A stretch of DNA of 60,215 bases, taken from contig NZ_PPRN01000021.1 of the NCBI RefSeq assembly GCF_002902685.1, positions 1-60,215 on the forward strand, written 5' to 3'. Origin of the DNA: Staphylococcus pettenkoferi. GTDB lineage: Bacteria; Bacillota; Bacilli; Staphylococcales; Staphylococcaceae. The notes beneath the pieces were generated by a model, which made no database searches, had not been told where the DNA came from, and saw only the letters and a program-made list of their open reading frames with translations. Shown in pieces: positions 50,430 through 60,215 of this stretch. Each line of letters opens with the position of its first letter. Within the stretch, counting starts at the first letter, position 1. A program made the translations under genes and the position numbers.

Positions 50430-51710
50430 GTGTCAAGTAACGAATTACTATTAGCAACAGAATATTTAGAGAAGGAAAAGAAGATTCCAAGAGAAGTATT
50501 AATCGATGCGATTGAAGCCGCATTAATTACGGCTTACAAGAAGAATTACGATAGTGCGCGTAATGTACGCGTTGAATTAAATATGGACGAAGGGACTTTT
50601 AAAGTCATCGCTCGTAAAAATGTCGTTGAAGAAGTTAACGATCATCGAGATGAAGTGGAGTTAAGCACAGCACTAGTGAAGAACCCTGCGTATGAGGTCG
50701 GAGATATTTATGAAGAAGATGTGACACCACAAGACTTTGGACGTGTTGGCGCACAAGCAGCGAAACAAGCTGTAATGCAACGTTTACGCGATGCAGAAAG
50801 AGAAATTCTTTACGATGAATTTATCGACAAAGAAGATGATATTATGACAGGTTTAATCGACCGTGTCGATCATCGCTATGTCTACGTAAACCTTGGACGT
50901 ACTGAAGCAGTATTATCTGAAGCAGAACGCAGTCCAAATGAAAAATATATTCCAAATGAACGTATTAAAGTGTATGTCAACAAAGTAGAACAGACGACGA
51001 AAGGACCTCAAATTTACGTATCTCGTAGTCATCCTGGTCTACTTAAACGCTTATTCGAACAAGAAGTACCAGAAATCTTTGATGGTACAGTTATTGTGAA
51101 ATCAGTTGCGCGTGAAGCAGGTGACCGTTCTAAGATCAGCGTTTATTCAGATAATCCAGATATCGATGCAGTTGGTTCTTGCGTAGGTTCTAAAGGCGCT
51201 CGTGTAGAAGCGGTAGTTGACGAACTTGGCGGAGAGAAAATTGATATCGTTCAATGGGATGAAGATCCTAAAGTCTTTGTGAAAAATGCTTTGAGTCCTT
51301 CCCAAGTGCTCGAAGTGATTGTAGACGAGGAAGAACAAGCGACAATTGTGGTCGTGCCAGATTATCAATTGTCATTAGCGATTGGTAAACGTGGTCAGAA
51401 CGCACGTTTAGCAGCTAAATTGACAGGTTGGAAGATTGATATCAAATCTGAATCTGATGCGCGTGAAGAAGGTATATATCCTGTACCTGAAGAGGATGTA
51501 GAAGAGTCAGATGATGTCTTACTTGAAGATCCTGAACCGTTAACTGAAGAAGATGCACCTATTGAAGAAGTGATTGAAGAAGGTCCGGTTGAAGAGGACG
51601 AAGCTATTGACGAAGATTCAACAGGTGAAGCGTTAATGGCTGAGGAAGATGAAGTTGAACATGACTCAACTCAAACAGATGACGAAGAATCATCAAGCAC
51701 AGAACAATAA
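50430..51710 (+). CDS. nusA: Transcription termination/antitermination protein NusA, with a long acidic tail
   Basis: RNA polymerase-associated factor controlling pausing, termination and antitermination. An N-terminal polymerase-binding domain (about 1-130), an S1 domain (about 133-200; LIDRVDHRYVYVNLGRTEA) and two KH domains (about 200-345; SCVGSKGARVEAVVDELGGE and LAIGKRGQNARLAAKLTGW) are visible. Residues about 350-426 are a low-complexity acidic tail of Glu, Asp, Ser and Thr. From memory the S. aureus protein is near 390 residues, so this tail is extended. It starts at GTG 50430 after AGGAGGGA. Confidence 0.96.
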   Translation: MSSNELLLATEYLEKEKKIPREVLIDAIEAALITAYKKNYDSARNVRVELNMDEGTFKVIARKNVVEEVNDHRDEVELSTALVKNPAYEVGDIYEEDVTPQDFGRVGAQAAKQAVMQRLRDAEREILYDEFIDKEDDIMTGLIDRVDHRYVYVNLGRTEAVLSEAERSPNEKYIPNERIKVYVNKVEQTTKGPQIYVSRSHPGLLKRLFEQEVPEIFDGTVIVKSVAREAGDRSKISVYSDNPDIDAVGSCVGSKGARVEAVVDELGGEKIDIVQWDEDPKVFVKNALSPSQVLEVIVDEEEQATIVVVPDYQLSLAIGKRGQNARLAAKLTGWKIDIKSESDAREEGIYPVPEEDVEESDDVLLEDPEPLTEEDAPIEEVIEEGPVEEDEAIDEDSTGEALMAEEDEVEHDSTQTDDEESSSTEQ

Positions 51711-51726
51711 ATTGGAGTGAACGGGA

Positions 51727-52014
51727 ATGACGAAGAAGAAAAAGATTCCAATGCGTAAATGTGTGATAACCAATGAAATGAAACCTAAGAAAGACATGAT
51801 TCGCGTAGTCAGAAATAAAGAAGGAGAAATCTTCGCGGATGCGACAGGTAAGAAGCAAGGGCGTGGCGCTTATGTTTCTAAAGATGTGCAACTAATAGAA
51901 GACGCACAGAAACAAGGTGTGCTTGAAGGCTTTTTCAAAACAGATAGTGAAACACTCGACCCTGTCTACAAAGAAATTATCCGTCTCATTTACCGTGAAG
52001 ACATACCAACATGA
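51727..52014 (+). CDS. ylxR: YlxR family protein (RnpM), putative RNase P modulator
   Basis: Small basic protein (95 residues) of the nusA operon. The family motif KIPMRKCVITNEMKPKKDMI and GKKQGRGAYVSKDVQ are clear. Members bind RNA, and recent work links them to modulation of RNase P (named RnpM); a regulatory role was also proposed earlier. Its stop overlaps the start of the next gene as ATGA. Confidence 0.9.
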   Translation: MTKKKKIPMRKCVITNEMKPKKDMIRVVRNKEGEIFADATGKKQGRGAYVSKDVQLIEDAQKQGVLEGFFKTDSETLDPVYKEIIRLIYREDIPT

Positions 52015-52316
52015 TGAATGAACCTATACAACAGTTTCTCGGTTTAGCTATGCGAGCAGGACAGGTCAAGACTGGGGAATCAGTCATATTAAACGATTTA
52101 AAGAAGAACAAGATCAAGCTCGTCATCGTCGCAACAGATGCTTCAGCGAATACAACGAAGGTCATGCGTAATAAGTGCGACAGTTACCATATACCATTAC
52201 GTATATTTGGAACTAGAGCTGAACTAGGTCAAGCTTTAGGAAAAGCAGAAAGAGTAAATGTGGGAATAACTGATAAAGGCTTTGCGTCAAAGTTATTGTC
52301 AATGATCGATGAATAA
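52011..52316 (+). CDS. ylxQ: YlxQ family L7Ae-like RNA-binding protein
   Basis: A 101-residue protein of the L7Ae/L30e/Gadd45 fold that recognises kink-turn RNA. Typical segments are [39 protein letters not shown] and [18 protein letters not shown]. The start at 52011 overlaps ylxR by 4 bases; a second ATG at 52014 is equally possible. It lies between ylxR and infB as in other Firmicutes. Confidence 0.92.
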   Translation: MMNEPIQQFLGLAMRAGQVKTGESVILNDLKKNKIKLVIVATDASANTTKVMRNKCDSYHIPLRIFGTRAELGQALGKAERVNVGITDKGFASKLLSMIDE

Positions 52317-52332
52317 CGTAAGGAGTGATTAT

Positions 52333-54612
52333 ATGAGTAAAAAAAGAATTTACGAGTATGCGAAAGAACAAAATATTAAGAGTAAAGACGTGATCGACGA
52401 ATTAAAGAAAATGAATGTAGAGGTTTCTAACCACATGCAAGCGCTTGAAGATGATCAAATCCAAGCGTTGAACAAAGTGTATAATCAACAATCCGGTAAT
52501 AAAAAATCTGCTCACAATAATCACGCCCAAAAGAATAATCAAGGCAACAAACAATCAAAAGGACAAAATAATAAAGGTCAACAACGTCAAAATAAACAAT
52601 CTAACCAAGATAAATCTAAAAACAATAACGGTCAACAACGCCGTAACAATAATAAAGGTAAGCAAGACCAACAACAAGGTAAACACAATAACAATAAAGG
52701 CAAACAACAAGACCGCAATAACAAAAACAATAAAAACAATAAAAACAATAATAAGAACTTCAAAAATAACAAAAACAACAAGAACCAAAAGAACAACAAA
52801 AATAATAAAAACAAACAACAACAATCTCAAAAACAACCAGAACAACCGAAAAAAGAAAAGCCTTCACATATCACTTACGAAGAAGGCATTACAGTTGGCG
52901 AATTAGCATCTAAACTAAACGTTGAGTCATCAGAAATCGTTAAAAAATTATTCTTACTTGGTATCATGGCGAACATCAACCAAGCGCTCGATGACGAAAC
53001 AGTAGAGTTAATTGCGGAAGATTATGAAGTAGAAGTGGAAAAAGAAGAAGTGATCGACGAACAAGATCTATCTATCTACTTCGATGACGAATCAGAAGAC
53101 CCAGATGCTTCAGAACGTCCAGCAGTTGTAACAATCATGGGTCACGTCGACCATGGTAAGACAACATTACTTGACTCTATCCGTCATACGAAAGTAACTG
53201 CAGGTGAAGCAGGCGGTATCACACAACACATTGGTGCGTACCAAATTCAAAATAACGGTAAAGACATCACTTTCTTAGATACACCTGGACACGCAGCATT
53301 TACAACTATGCGTGCACGTGGTGCTCAAGTTACTGACATTACTATTCTCGTTGTAGCAGCAGATGATGGTGTGATGCCACAAACAATCGAAGCGATCAAT
53401 CACGCGAAAGAAGCAGATGTTCCAACAATTGTGGCAGTAAACAAGATTGATAAACCGACAGCTAACCCAGACCGTGTGATGCAAGAGTTAACTGAATATG
53501 GTCTTATCCCAGAAGACTGGGGCGGCGACACTATCTTCGTACCACTTTCAGCACTTAGCGGTGATGGTATCGAAGACTTACTTGAAATGATCGGTCTTGT
53601 CGCAGAAGTTTCTGAGTTGAAAGCGAATGCCGATAAACAAGCTGTAGGTACAGTGATTGAAGCTGAACTTGATAAATCACGTGGTCCTTCTGCTTCACTT
53701 TTAGTACAAAATGGTACACTCCATGTCGGAGATTCACTTGTAGTCGGCAATACGTACGGCCGTATTCGTGCAATGGTCAACGACTTAGGTCAACGCATCA
53801 AAGAAGCAGGTCCATCAACACCGGTTGAAATCACAGGTATTAACGATGTGCCTCAAGCTGGCGACCGTTTCGTAGTCTTTAAAGATGAAAAACAAGCACG
53901 TCGTATCGGTGAAGCACGTCGTGAAGAAAGTGTCATCCAACATCGCCAAGAAAGTAAGAATGTCTCATTAGATAACTTATTCGAACAAATGAAACAAGGT
54001 GAGATGAAAGACCTTAACGTGATTATTAAAGGTGACGTTCAAGGTTCAGTTGAAGCGCTTGCTGCTTCACTTATGAAGATTGATGTTGAAGGTGTTAACG
54101 TCCGCATCATTCACACAGCTGTAGGTGCGATCAATGAATCAGACGTAACACTCGCGAATGCTTCAAATGGTATCATCATCGGCTTTAACGTGCGTCCAGA
54201 TGCGGGTGCGAAACGTGCTGCTGAAGCTGAGAATGTAGATATGCGTTTACACCGTGTCATCTATAACGTTATTGAAGAAATTGAATCAGCGATGAAAGGT
54301 CTACTTGATCCTGAATATGAAGAAAAAGTTATTGGTCAAGCAGAAGTTCGTCAAACATTCAAAGTTTCTAAAGTTGGAACAATCGCAGGTAGTTACGTAA
54401 CTGACGGTGTAATTAAACGTCATGCAGGTGTACGTGTGATTCGTGACAATGTCGTTCAATTCGAAGGTGAATTAGATACGTTGAAACGTTATAAAGATGA
54501 TGCGAAAGAAGTCGCTCAAGGTTACGAATGTGGTATCACAATTAAAAACTATAACGATATTAAAGAAGGCGACATCATCGAAGCATACGAAATGGTAGAA
54601 GTTGAGCGCTAA
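52333..54612 (+). CDS. infB: Translation initiation factor IF-2
   Basis: GTPase that places initiator tRNA on the 30S subunit. After a short conserved N-terminus ([20 protein letters not shown]) comes a low-complexity region of about 120 residues (about 57-176) made almost only of Asn, Lys and Gln with KNN repeats. Then follow the IF2N domain, G1 GHVDHGKTT (from 270), [14 protein letters not shown] and the two C-terminal beta barrels. It has 759 residues. ATG 52333 follows AAGGAGTGA and lies 16 bases after the ylxQ stop. Confidence 0.97.
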   Translation: MSKKRIYEYAKEQNIKSKDVIDELKKMNVEVSNHMQALEDDQIQALNKVYNQQSGNKKSAHNNHAQKNNQGNKQSKGQNNKGQQRQNKQSNQDKSKNNNGQQRRNNNKGKQDQQQGKHNNNKGKQQDRNNKNNKNNKNNNKNFKNNKNNKNQKNNKNNKNKQQQSQKQPEQPKKEKPSHITYEEGITVGELASKLNVESSEIVKKLFLLGIMANINQALDDETVELIAEDYEVEVEKEEVIDEQDLSIYFDDESEDPDASERPAVVTIMGHVDHGKTTLLDSIRHTKVTAGEAGGITQHIGAYQIQNNGKDITFLDTPGHAAFTTMRARGAQVTDITILVVAADDGVMPQTIEAINHAKEADVPTIVAVNKIDKPTANPDRVMQELTEYGLIPEDWGGDTIFVPLSALSGDGIEDLLEMIGLVAEVSELKANADKQAVGTVIEAELDKSRGPSASLLVQNGTLHVGDSLVVGNTYGRIRAMVNDLGQRIKEAGPSTPVEITGINDVPQAGDRFVVFKDEKQARRIGEARREESVIQHRQESKNVSLDNLFEQMKQGEMKDLNVIIKGDVQGSVEALAASLMKIDVEGVNVRIIHTAVGAINESDVTLANASNGIIIGFNVRPDAGAKRAAEAENVDMRLHRVIYNVIEEIESAMKGLLDPEYEEKVIGQAEVRQTFKVSKVGTIAGSYVTDGVIKRHAGVRVIRDNVVQFEGELDTLKRYKDDAKEVAQGYECGITIKNYNDIKEGDIIEAYEMVEVER

Positions 54613-54629
54613 GTTCAATTGAAATACTA

Positions 54630-54689
54630 GGGAGTAGGTTGACGAGTGGATTGAGAGGCTCGTCCCTCTCCCGTATCGTATTTGACGAG
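54630..54689 (+). promoter_or_regulatory. Alternative hairpins between infB and rbfA
   Basis: CTCGTC (54659-54664) can pair with GACGAG upstream (54641-54646) or with GACGAG downstream (54684-54689). The upstream fold is strengthened by GGGAG (54630-54634) with CTCCC (54668-54672). The downstream copy overlaps the rbfA -35. Confidence 0.5.
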
Positions 54690-54711
54690 AGAAATTCAAT
54701 TCGCTTATAAT
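54682..54711 (+). promoter_or_regulatory. rbfA promoter
   Basis: TTGACG (54682-54687) and TATAAT (54706-54711) are 18 bases apart. Confidence 0.7.
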
Positions 54712-54755
54712 TTGATTAAATCAATCATTTGGTTATGCAAACGAGGTGATAAAGA

Positions 54756-55100
54756 ATGAATTTACGCGCAGAACGTGTAGGCGAACAAATGAAACAAGAG
54801 ATTATGGATATCGTCAATAATAAAGTGAAAGATCCTCGTATTGGTTTTCTAACGATTACAGATGTTCACCTGACAAACGATTTGTCACAAGCGAAAGTAT
54901 ATTTGACGGTCTTAGGAAGTAAGAAAGAAGTCGAGAATACGTTTAAAGGGTTAGAGAAAGCGACTGGCTTTATTAAATCTGAATTAGGTTCAAGAATGCG
55001 TTTACGCACTATTCCTGAACTTGAATTTGAGTATGATGAATCTATTGAATACGGTAATAAGATTGAACGCTTAATCCAAGATTTACACAATAAAGAGTAA
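54756..55100 (+). CDS. rbfA: Ribosome-binding factor A
   Basis: Assists 16S rRNA 5'-end maturation and cold growth. A KH-like fold of 114 residues: [68 protein letters not shown] precedes ATG 54756. It has its own promoter and terminator. Confidence 0.96.
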   Translation: MNLRAERVGEQMKQEIMDIVNNKVKDPRIGFLTITDVHLTNDLSQAKVYLTVLGSKKEVENTFKGLEKATGFIKSELGSRMRLRTIPELEFEYDESIEYGNKIERLIQDLHNKE

Positions 55101-55110
55101 AGTACAAACC

Positions 55111-55150
55111 AACTGGAACAGGAGCACGACGTAGTCTTGTTCCAGTTTTT
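55111..55150 (+). terminator. rbfA intrinsic terminator
   Basis: AACTGGAACA (55111-55120) pairs perfectly with TGTTCCAGTT (55138-55147), followed by a T-run. Confidence 0.92.
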
Positions 55151-55182
55151 TATGTAACTAAGAGTTGAAGGAGATGAGCAGA

Positions 55183-56100
55183 GTGTATCAAGGCATCTTA
55201 CCTGTCAATAAACCCCGTGGACTGACAAGTCACGATGTTGTTTTTAAATTAAGAAAGATATTAAAGATGAAAAAAATTGGTCATACAGGGACGTTGGACC
55301 CAGAAGTTGATGGTGTGTTGCCGATTTGTTTAGGTAGTGCAACAAAAGTAAGTGATTATATTATGGAAATGGGTAAAACTTACGTCGCTACGGTAACTTT
55401 GGGCTATTCAACGACCACTGAGGATCAAACAGGCGACGTCCTTGAACGTGAACATATTAAGAAAGGCGAGTTAACAGCCGATGAAGTGGACGCCACCCTA
55501 CAACAATTTCAAGGATTAATCACTCAAATTCCGCCCATGTATTCATCTGTGAAAGTCAAAGGACATAAGCTTTACGAATACGCTCGAGAAGGTTTGACTG
55601 TTGAACGACCTTCACGTCAAGTGCGCATTGACCGGATAGAACGCACATCAGATCTTCGTTTTAATGAGGGTGTCTGTGAATTTGATATCACGGTTACTTG
55701 TGGTAAGGGTACATACATACGCACGTTAGCAACAGATATAGGGCGAGCTATGCAACTTCCTGCCCATATGTCTCGACTGACGCGAGAAATGAGTGGCGGA
55801 TTCAAGTTGGAAGAAGCATTATCTCTAGATGAAATTCAAACTCAAGTTGAGCAAGACTCATTACAATCTTCCTTATATCCGATAGAATATGGATTGAAAG
55901 GTTTGCCGCAAATTCAAATTCAAGATGAACAGCTTAAACAACGCATCTTAAATGGACAGAAGCTCAATAAGCAGCAGTTGAACTTTCCAAATGACAGTCT
56001 TGCAGTGATGATGGATGCTTCCACAGACCGCGCACTGGCGATTTATATGCCTCATCCTGATTTACCGGCTGAAATTAAACCGAAGAAAGTATTTAATTAA
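55183..56100 (+). CDS. truB: tRNA pseudouridine synthase B
   Basis: Makes pseudouridine 55 in the T-loop of tRNA. Catalytic D39 lies in [15 protein letters not shown]; further family motifs are [20 protein letters not shown] and [14 protein letters not shown], with a short C-terminal PUA-like part. It has 305 residues from GTG 55183, which lies 9 bases after AAGGAG and gives the conserved start [13 protein letters not shown]. The upstream TTG 55165 and ATG 55174 overlap the ribosome binding site. Confidence 0.93.
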   Translation: MYQGILPVNKPRGLTSHDVVFKLRKILKMKKIGHTGTLDPEVDGVLPICLGSATKVSDYIMEMGKTYVATVTLGYSTTTEDQTGDVLEREHIKKGELTADEVDATLQQFQGLITQIPPMYSSVKVKGHKLYEYAREGLTVERPSRQVRIDRIERTSDLRFNEGVCEFDITVTCGKGTYIRTLATDIGRAMQLPAHMSRLTREMSGGFKLEEALSLDEIQTQVEQDSLQSSLYPIEYGLKGLPQIQIQDEQLKQRILNGQKLNKQQLNFPNDSLAVMMDASTDRALAIYMPHPDLPAEIKPKKVFN

Positions 56101-56112
56101 AGGAGTATCATT

Positions 56113-57084
56113 ATGAAGGTTATCGAAGTTACACATCCGATTAGAGAAGATCAGTTTATTCAAGAAGACGTAGCGATGGCATTCGGTTTCTTCGATGGAA
56201 TGCATCGTGGCCATGACCAAGTCTTTCAAGCATTAGACGAGAGAGCGCGTGCTGGACAGTTGAAGAAAGCAGTCATGACCTTCGACCCTCATCCGTCTGT
56301 TGTACTTAATCCTGAGCGTAAGCGCACAGACTATTTAACTCCAATTAGTGATAAAATTGATATACTTCAACGCTATGATATTGATTACTGCATCGTGATT
56401 AATTTTTCATCTAAGTTTGCAAGTGTAAGCGCTGAAACTTTCATTCAAGATTATATTATTAAAAATCATGTGAAAGAAGTCGTTGCCGGATTTGATTTCA
56501 CTTTCGGTAAATACGGCAAAGGCAACATGATGATTCTACAAGAAATGGAAGATTTTAATACAACGATTGTTGGTAAACAAGAAATGGACTCAGAGAAAAT
56601 TTCTACAACTGCGATTCGTCAGGCGTTGAAAGATGGCGATTTACAAAAAGCAAATGAACAACTCGGTTACCGCTATCGCATTAAAGGTACGGTCGTTCAA
56701 GGTGAGAAACGTGGTCGTACGATTGGATTCCCGACTGCAAATGTGCAACCAAGTGATGACTATGTCTTTCCTAAGAAAGGTGTCTATGCGGTGAGCATGC
56801 TTTTAGGTTCAAGCAATAAATTATACCGCGGTGTAGCGAATGTCGGCGTGAAACCGACTTTCCATGATCCATCACAAGCACAAGTAGTCATCGAAGTGAA
56901 CTTGTTTGATTTTAATGAAAATATTTATGGCGAACGTGTAGAAGTGTATTGGCACCATTTCTTACGACCTGAAATTAAATTTGATGGTATCGATCCATTA
57001 GTTGAGCAAATGAACAAAGACACCGAACAAGCGAAATATTTACTGTCGGTTGATTTTAATGATGATGTATCATATAATATTTAA
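56113..57084 (+). CDS. ribF: Bifunctional riboflavin kinase / FAD synthetase
   Basis: Turns riboflavin into FMN and FAD. The N-terminal nucleotidyltransferase domain shows AFGFFDGMHRGHDQVF and VVAGFDFTFGKYGKGN. The C-terminal flavokinase domain (from about 185) shows KRGRTIGFPTANV, KKGVYAVSM and GVANVGVKPTF. It has 323 residues. It is coupled to truB 12 bases upstream. Confidence 0.96.
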   Translation: MKVIEVTHPIREDQFIQEDVAMAFGFFDGMHRGHDQVFQALDERARAGQLKKAVMTFDPHPSVVLNPERKRTDYLTPISDKIDILQRYDIDYCIVINFSSKFASVSAETFIQDYIIKNHVKEVVAGFDFTFGKYGKGNMMILQEMEDFNTTIVGKQEMDSEKISTTAIRQALKDGDLQKANEQLGYRYRIKGTVVQGEKRGRTIGFPTANVQPSDDYVFPKKGVYAVSMLLGSSNKLYRGVANVGVKPTFHDPSQAQVVIEVNLFDFNENIYGERVEVYWHHFLRPEIKFDGIDPLVEQMNKDTEQAKYLLSVDFNDDVSYNI

Positions 57085-57202
57085 GTGACTTTTAATCGTG
57101 AATTAAGAGGCGAATCAAGCACCTTATTCTTGGCAGATTGATACTCCGACATCTTGCTCAGATTAAGGCGCATAACATAATATTGATAGGAGGAAATTGA
57201 TT
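57085..57202 (+). ncRNA. Putative ribosomal protein S15 leader
   Basis: The 118 bases before rpsO contain several self-complementary segments around 57108-57172 and no gene. S15 represses its own mRNA through such leaders in Firmicutes. The call is based on position; a covariance model would decide. Confidence 0.35.
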
Positions 57203-57472
57203 ATGGCAATTTCACAAGAACGCAAGAACGAAATTATTCAAGAATACCGTACACACGATAAAGACACTGGTTCTCCAGAAGTTCAAGTAGCGGTATTAAC
57301 TGCAGAAATCACTGCACTTAACGAACATTTACGCGAACACCACAAAGACCACCATTCACGTCGTGGTTTATTAAAAATGGTAGGTCGTCGTAGACATTTA
57401 TTAAACTACTTACGTAGAAAAGACATCCAACGTTACCGTAACTTAATTAAATCATTAGGTATCCGTCGTTAA
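57203..57472 (+). CDS. rpsO: 30S ribosomal protein S15
   Basis: Primary-binding small-subunit protein of 89 residues. Conserved parts are [40 protein letters not shown] and [21 protein letters not shown] 57203 follows AGGAGG; the TTG at 57197 is too close to that site. Typical rpsO-pnp neighbourhood. Confidence 0.97.
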   Translation: MAISQERKNEIIQEYRTHDKDTGSPEVQVAVLTAEITALNEHLREHHKDHHSRRGLLKMVGRRRHLLNYLRRKDIQRYRNLIKSLGIRR

Positions 57473-57484
57473 TCGATGCCTGCT

Positions 57485-57518
57485 AGGGGGTGAGACACAG
57501 TAGTCACCCCCTTTCTTA
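57485..57518 (+). terminator. rpsO intrinsic terminator
   Basis: AGGGGGTGA (57485-57493) pairs perfectly with TCACCCCCT (57504-57512), then TTCTTATT. Confidence 0.85.
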
Positions 57519-57728
57519 TTATGTAAATGACAATGTGATATGAGAAATGCGATGAGAGGTCCTTCAATAGTTGCGGTATCTACAATATTTTTTAAAAGAC
57601 CTAATATTACATCGTCTTAGCCATAATCATGAACTGAACAAGTAAACGAACTAAACTTAAATTGCGATATAAAAATAGTTATAGAAATGATATGATAGTA
57701 TTAATAGATTTTGGAGAGGAGATTCATC

Positions 57729-59831
57729 ATGTCTCAAGAGAAGAAAGTTTTTAAGACCGAATGGGCTAACCGTTCGTTAACGATAGAGACGGGCCAACTT
57801 GCTAAGCAAGCAAATGGTGCGGTGCTCGTGCGCTATGGTGAGACAGTCGTACTTTCAACAGCTGTCGCATCTAAAGAACCACGTGACACTGACTTTTTCC
57901 CACTTATGGTTAACTTTGAAGAGAAAATGTATGCAGCAGGTAAGATTCCAGGTGGTTTCAAAAAACGTGAAGGACGTCCTAGTGACGAAGCAACTTTAAC
58001 TGCACGTTTAATCGACAGACCGATTCGTCCACTATTCCCGAAAGGCTATCGTCATGATGTCCAAATCATGAACACAGTATTAAGTGCGGATCCTGATTGT
58101 TCACCTGAAATGGCAGCTATGATTGGTTCTTCAATGGCACTTAGCGTGTCAGATATTCCGTTCCAAGGACCTATCGCTGGGGTGAACGTAGGTTACGTTG
58201 ATGGAGAATATGTCATTAACCCAACTGTTGAGCAGAAAGAACAATCCCGCTTAGATTTAGAAGTAGCTGGACATAAAGACGCTGTAAATATGGTTGAAGC
58301 AGGAGCAAGCGAGATTACTGAAGAGGAAATGTTAGAAGCAATCTTCTTCGGTCACGAAGAAATCAAGCGTCTCGTTCAATTCCAAGAGGATATTATCGAA
58401 CATCTGCAACCTGAAAAGCAAGAGTTTGTACCGCCAGAAGAAGATGAAGCATTAATCACTAAAGTGACAGAACTTACACATTCTAAAGGCTTGAAAGAAG
58501 CGGTACTCACATTTGATAAAAAACAACGCGATGAAAATATCGAAGCGTTAAAAGCAGAAGTATTAGCTGAATTTGAAGATGAAGAAGATCCTGAAAACGA
58601 AGCGTTACTCGATGAGGTTTCAAGTATCTTTGGTGATTTAGTGAAAGCAGAAGTTCGTCGCTTAATCACAGAAGAGAAGATTCGTCCAGATGGTCGTCAA
58701 ACAGATGAAATTCGTCCGCTTGAATCAGAAGCAGGTATCTTACCGCGTGCGCACGGTTCAGGCTTATTTACGAGAGGTCAGACCCAAGCGCTTTCAGTAC
58801 TTACCCTTGGCGCTTTAAGTGAATTCCAATTGATTGATGGTTTAGGTGAAGAAGAAGAGAAACGTTTTATGCACCATTACAACTTCCCTAACTTCTCAGT
58901 AGGTGAAACAGGCCCAGTCCGTTCACCAGGACGTCGTGAAATCGGTCATGGTGCTTTAGGTGAACGTGCGTTAAGATATATTATTCCAGATACGAAAGAC
59001 TTCCCTTATACAGTTCGTATCGTGAGTGAAGTGCTTGAATCTAATGGTTCATCTTCTCAAGCTTCAATTTGTGGTTCGACACTCGCGTTGATGGACGCTG
59101 GGGTACCTATTAAAGCACCTGTGGCAGGTATTGCGATGGGTCTCGTAACAAATGACGAAGACTATACGATCTTAACTGATATTCAGGGTATGGAAGATGC
59201 CTTAGGTGATATGGACTTCAAAGTAGCCGGTACATCTAAAGGTATTACAGCTATTCAGATGGATATTAAAATTGATGGTTTAACGAAAGAAATTATTCAA
59301 GAAGCTTTAGAACAAGCTCGTGAAGGACGTCTAGCGATTCTTGATCACATGCTTGAAACGATTGATGCACCACGTCCAGAACTTAGTGCATATGCACCGA
59401 AAGTTGAAACAATGACGATTAAACCTGAAAAAATCAGAGATGTCATTGGACCAGGTGGTAAGAAAATCAATGAAATAATCGATGAAACAGGCGTTAAATT
59501 GGATATCGAACAAGATGGTACGATCTTCATCGGTGCTATCGACCAAAACGCGATTACAAGAGCACGTGAAATCATTGAAGAATTAACTAGAGAAGCTGAA
59601 GTAGGTCAAATTTATGACGCGAAAGTTAAACGTATTGAGAAATATGGTGCTTTCGTTGAACTCTTCCATGGTAAAGATGCGCTAGTTCATATTTCACAAA
59701 TTGCAAATGAACGTATCAATAAAGTCGAAGATGTGTTGAGCATCGGTGACACGTTCAAAGTTAAAGTAACTGAAATTGATAAACAAGGTCGTGTGAATGC
59801 TTCACACCGTGTACTATTAAATAACAAATAG
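57729..59831 (+). CDS. pnp: Polyribonucleotide nucleotidyltransferase (PNPase)
   Basis: 3'-5' phosphorolytic exoribonuclease of the degradosome. Two RNase PH domains (about 10-220 and 310-545; [56 protein letters not shown]) are joined by an all-helical linker. A KH domain ([16 protein letters not shown]) and an S1 domain ([18 protein letters not shown]) follow. It has 700 residues. ATG 57729 is preceded by GGAGAGGA; ATG 57711 is upstream of that site. Confidence 0.97.
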   Translation: MSQEKKVFKTEWANRSLTIETGQLAKQANGAVLVRYGETVVLSTAVASKEPRDTDFFPLMVNFEEKMYAAGKIPGGFKKREGRPSDEATLTARLIDRPIRPLFPKGYRHDVQIMNTVLSADPDCSPEMAAMIGSSMALSVSDIPFQGPIAGVNVGYVDGEYVINPTVEQKEQSRLDLEVAGHKDAVNMVEAGASEITEEEMLEAIFFGHEEIKRLVQFQEDIIEHLQPEKQEFVPPEEDEALITKVTELTHSKGLKEAVLTFDKKQRDENIEALKAEVLAEFEDEEDPENEALLDEVSSIFGDLVKAEVRRLITEEKIRPDGRQTDEIRPLESEAGILPRAHGSGLFTRGQTQALSVLTLGALSEFQLIDGLGEEEEKRFMHHYNFPNFSVGETGPVRSPGRREIGHGALGERALRYIIPDTKDFPYTVRIVSEVLESNGSSSQASICGSTLALMDAGVPIKAPVAGIAMGLVTNDEDYTILTDIQGMEDALGDMDFKVAGTSKGITAIQMDIKIDGLTKEIIQEALEQAREGRLAILDHMLETIDAPRPELSAYAPKVETMTIKPEKIRDVIGPGGKKINEIIDETGVKLDIEQDGTIFIGAIDQNAITRAREIIEELTREAEVGQIYDAKVKRIEKYGAFVELFHGKDALVHISQIANERINKVEDVLSIGDTFKVKVTEIDKQGRVNASHRVLLNNK

Positions 59832-60167
59832 TTGAGATTGCGACGGATAAGTGATTCTTGCTGAATGCATGAGATAAACAATCTAGGTGCGTTGTCAGTA
59901 TTAAGCCTATTCGTTAAGTCGCAATAAACTTTAAATAATGCTGTACAGTATATGTGCACCTCCTAAGTTAGAACGAATTCTAGCTTGGTGGGGTGCACTT
60001 CTCTCATGGATAACACTAAGCGAAACGAATATATTTCGCAAAAGCCTCAGGTAGCCAGTTATTTTAATATCACTTTCCAATGTACGATTAATTTAAAATT
60101 AAAGTGAAACGCATGAGTAAGCATTATCACCGTTGCTTTTATAGTGTACATAATTATTAATTTAACC
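59832..60167. other. Intergenic region after pnp with hairpins
   Basis: The gap of 384 bases to the window end shows no gene. TTGCGAC (59838-59844) and GTCGCAA (59919-59925) form a long-range pair. A 45-base hairpin joins GTGCACC (59954-59960) to GGTGCAC (59992-59998) with inner arms TTAGAA and TTCTAG and is the best terminator candidate for pnp, though its T-run is weak. GCGAAA (60020-60025) and TTTCGC (60034-60039) form a third small hairpin. Confidence 0.5.
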
Positions 60168-60215
60168 TATAATATAATATGAGTTTATATGGTCGGGGAT
60201 TCTAAATAGGAGGTA
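60168..60215 (+). promoter_or_regulatory. Promoter -10 and ribosome binding site of the next gene
   Basis: TATAAT occurs at 60168-60173 and again at 60173-60178, and the window ends with AGGAGGT (60208-60214). The gene itself lies outside. In staphylococci the gene after pnp usually encodes ribonuclease J2, but nothing of it is visible here. Confidence 0.5.

Noticed and set aside
52555..52845. Hydrophobic Leu/Phe-rich frame on the minus strand
   Set aside because: It is the complement of the Asn/Lys codon repeats of infB, which reads as Phe/Leu codons; no translation signals.
59954..59998. T-box or riboswitch-like leader for the gene after pnp
   Set aside because: There is no T-box sequence (AGGGTGGNACCGCG) or specifier stem; the structure is better read as a simple long hairpin.
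1..60215. CRISPR array, tRNA or rRNA genes, insertion sequences or prophage genes
   Set aside because: No spaced short repeats, no tRNA-like cloverleaf and no transposase, integrase (apart from chromosomal XerC) or phage proteins were seen.

Overview
The window is about 60 kb of low-GC Firmicutes core chromosome. Gene order and protein sequences point to Staphylococcus or a very close relative. The signs are the block fapR-plsX-fabD-fabG-acpP-rnc-smc-ftsY-ylxM-ffh, the xerC-hslV-hslU-codY cluster, a class III PolC of 1438 residues, and proteins close to those known from Staphylococcus aureus. Nearly all genes are on the + strand. I see no rRNA, tRNA, insertion sequence, transposase, prophage or CRISPR array.

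Layout. 1-3.9 kb: a likely CcpA-controlled L-serine dehydratase (sdaAB-sdaAA) and recG. 4.0-8.6 kb: fatty acid and phospholipid genes under FapR, then rnc. 8.6-15.2 kb: smc and the signal recognition genes ftsY, ylxM, ffh. 15.2-17.0 kb: an AT-rich accessory insert between ffh and rpsP. It holds a RelA/SpoT-type synthetase gene broken by an in-frame TAG, an intact downstream gene that may carry a Panacea-like (DUF4065) antitoxin domain, and an array of hairpins. 17.1-19.3 kb: rpsP, rimM, trmD, rplS. 19.3-23.5 kb: a second accessory stretch with a YfhO-family membrane protein on the minus strand and a solitary HtsA-like siderophore-binding protein without a signal peptide. 23.5-28.6 kb: rbgA, rnhB, sucCD and dprA; sucCD has a cre-like site inside its promoter, and dprA seems to lack a normal start codon. 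28.8-36.3 kb: topA, trmFO, xerC, hslVU, codY. 36.5-45.2 kb: rpsB, tsf, pyrH, frr, uppS, cdsA, rseP, proS. 45.5-59.8 kb: polC, the rimP-nusA-ylxR-ylxQ-infB operon, rbfA, truB, ribF, rpsO, pnp. The window ends at a ribosome binding site for a gene that begins outside it.

The genes mostly serve growth: membrane lipid synthesis, chromosome maintenance, protein targeting, ribosome assembly and translation, RNA decay and replication. The sites read from the sequence fit this: a FapR operator, cre-like sites, an intrinsic terminator in the nusA-operon leader, ribosomal-protein leaders and many intrinsic terminators.

Most interesting items: (1) the decayed toxSAS-like / Panacea-like pair at 15.4-16.7 kb, a candidate small-alarmone-synthetase toxin-antitoxin module; (2) a candidate structured leader RNA of about 220 nt upstream of pyrH; (3) the signal-less HtsA-like protein; (4) dprA with AUA where a start codon is expected. 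All functional statements are read from sequence and family knowledge; no database search or folding program was run.
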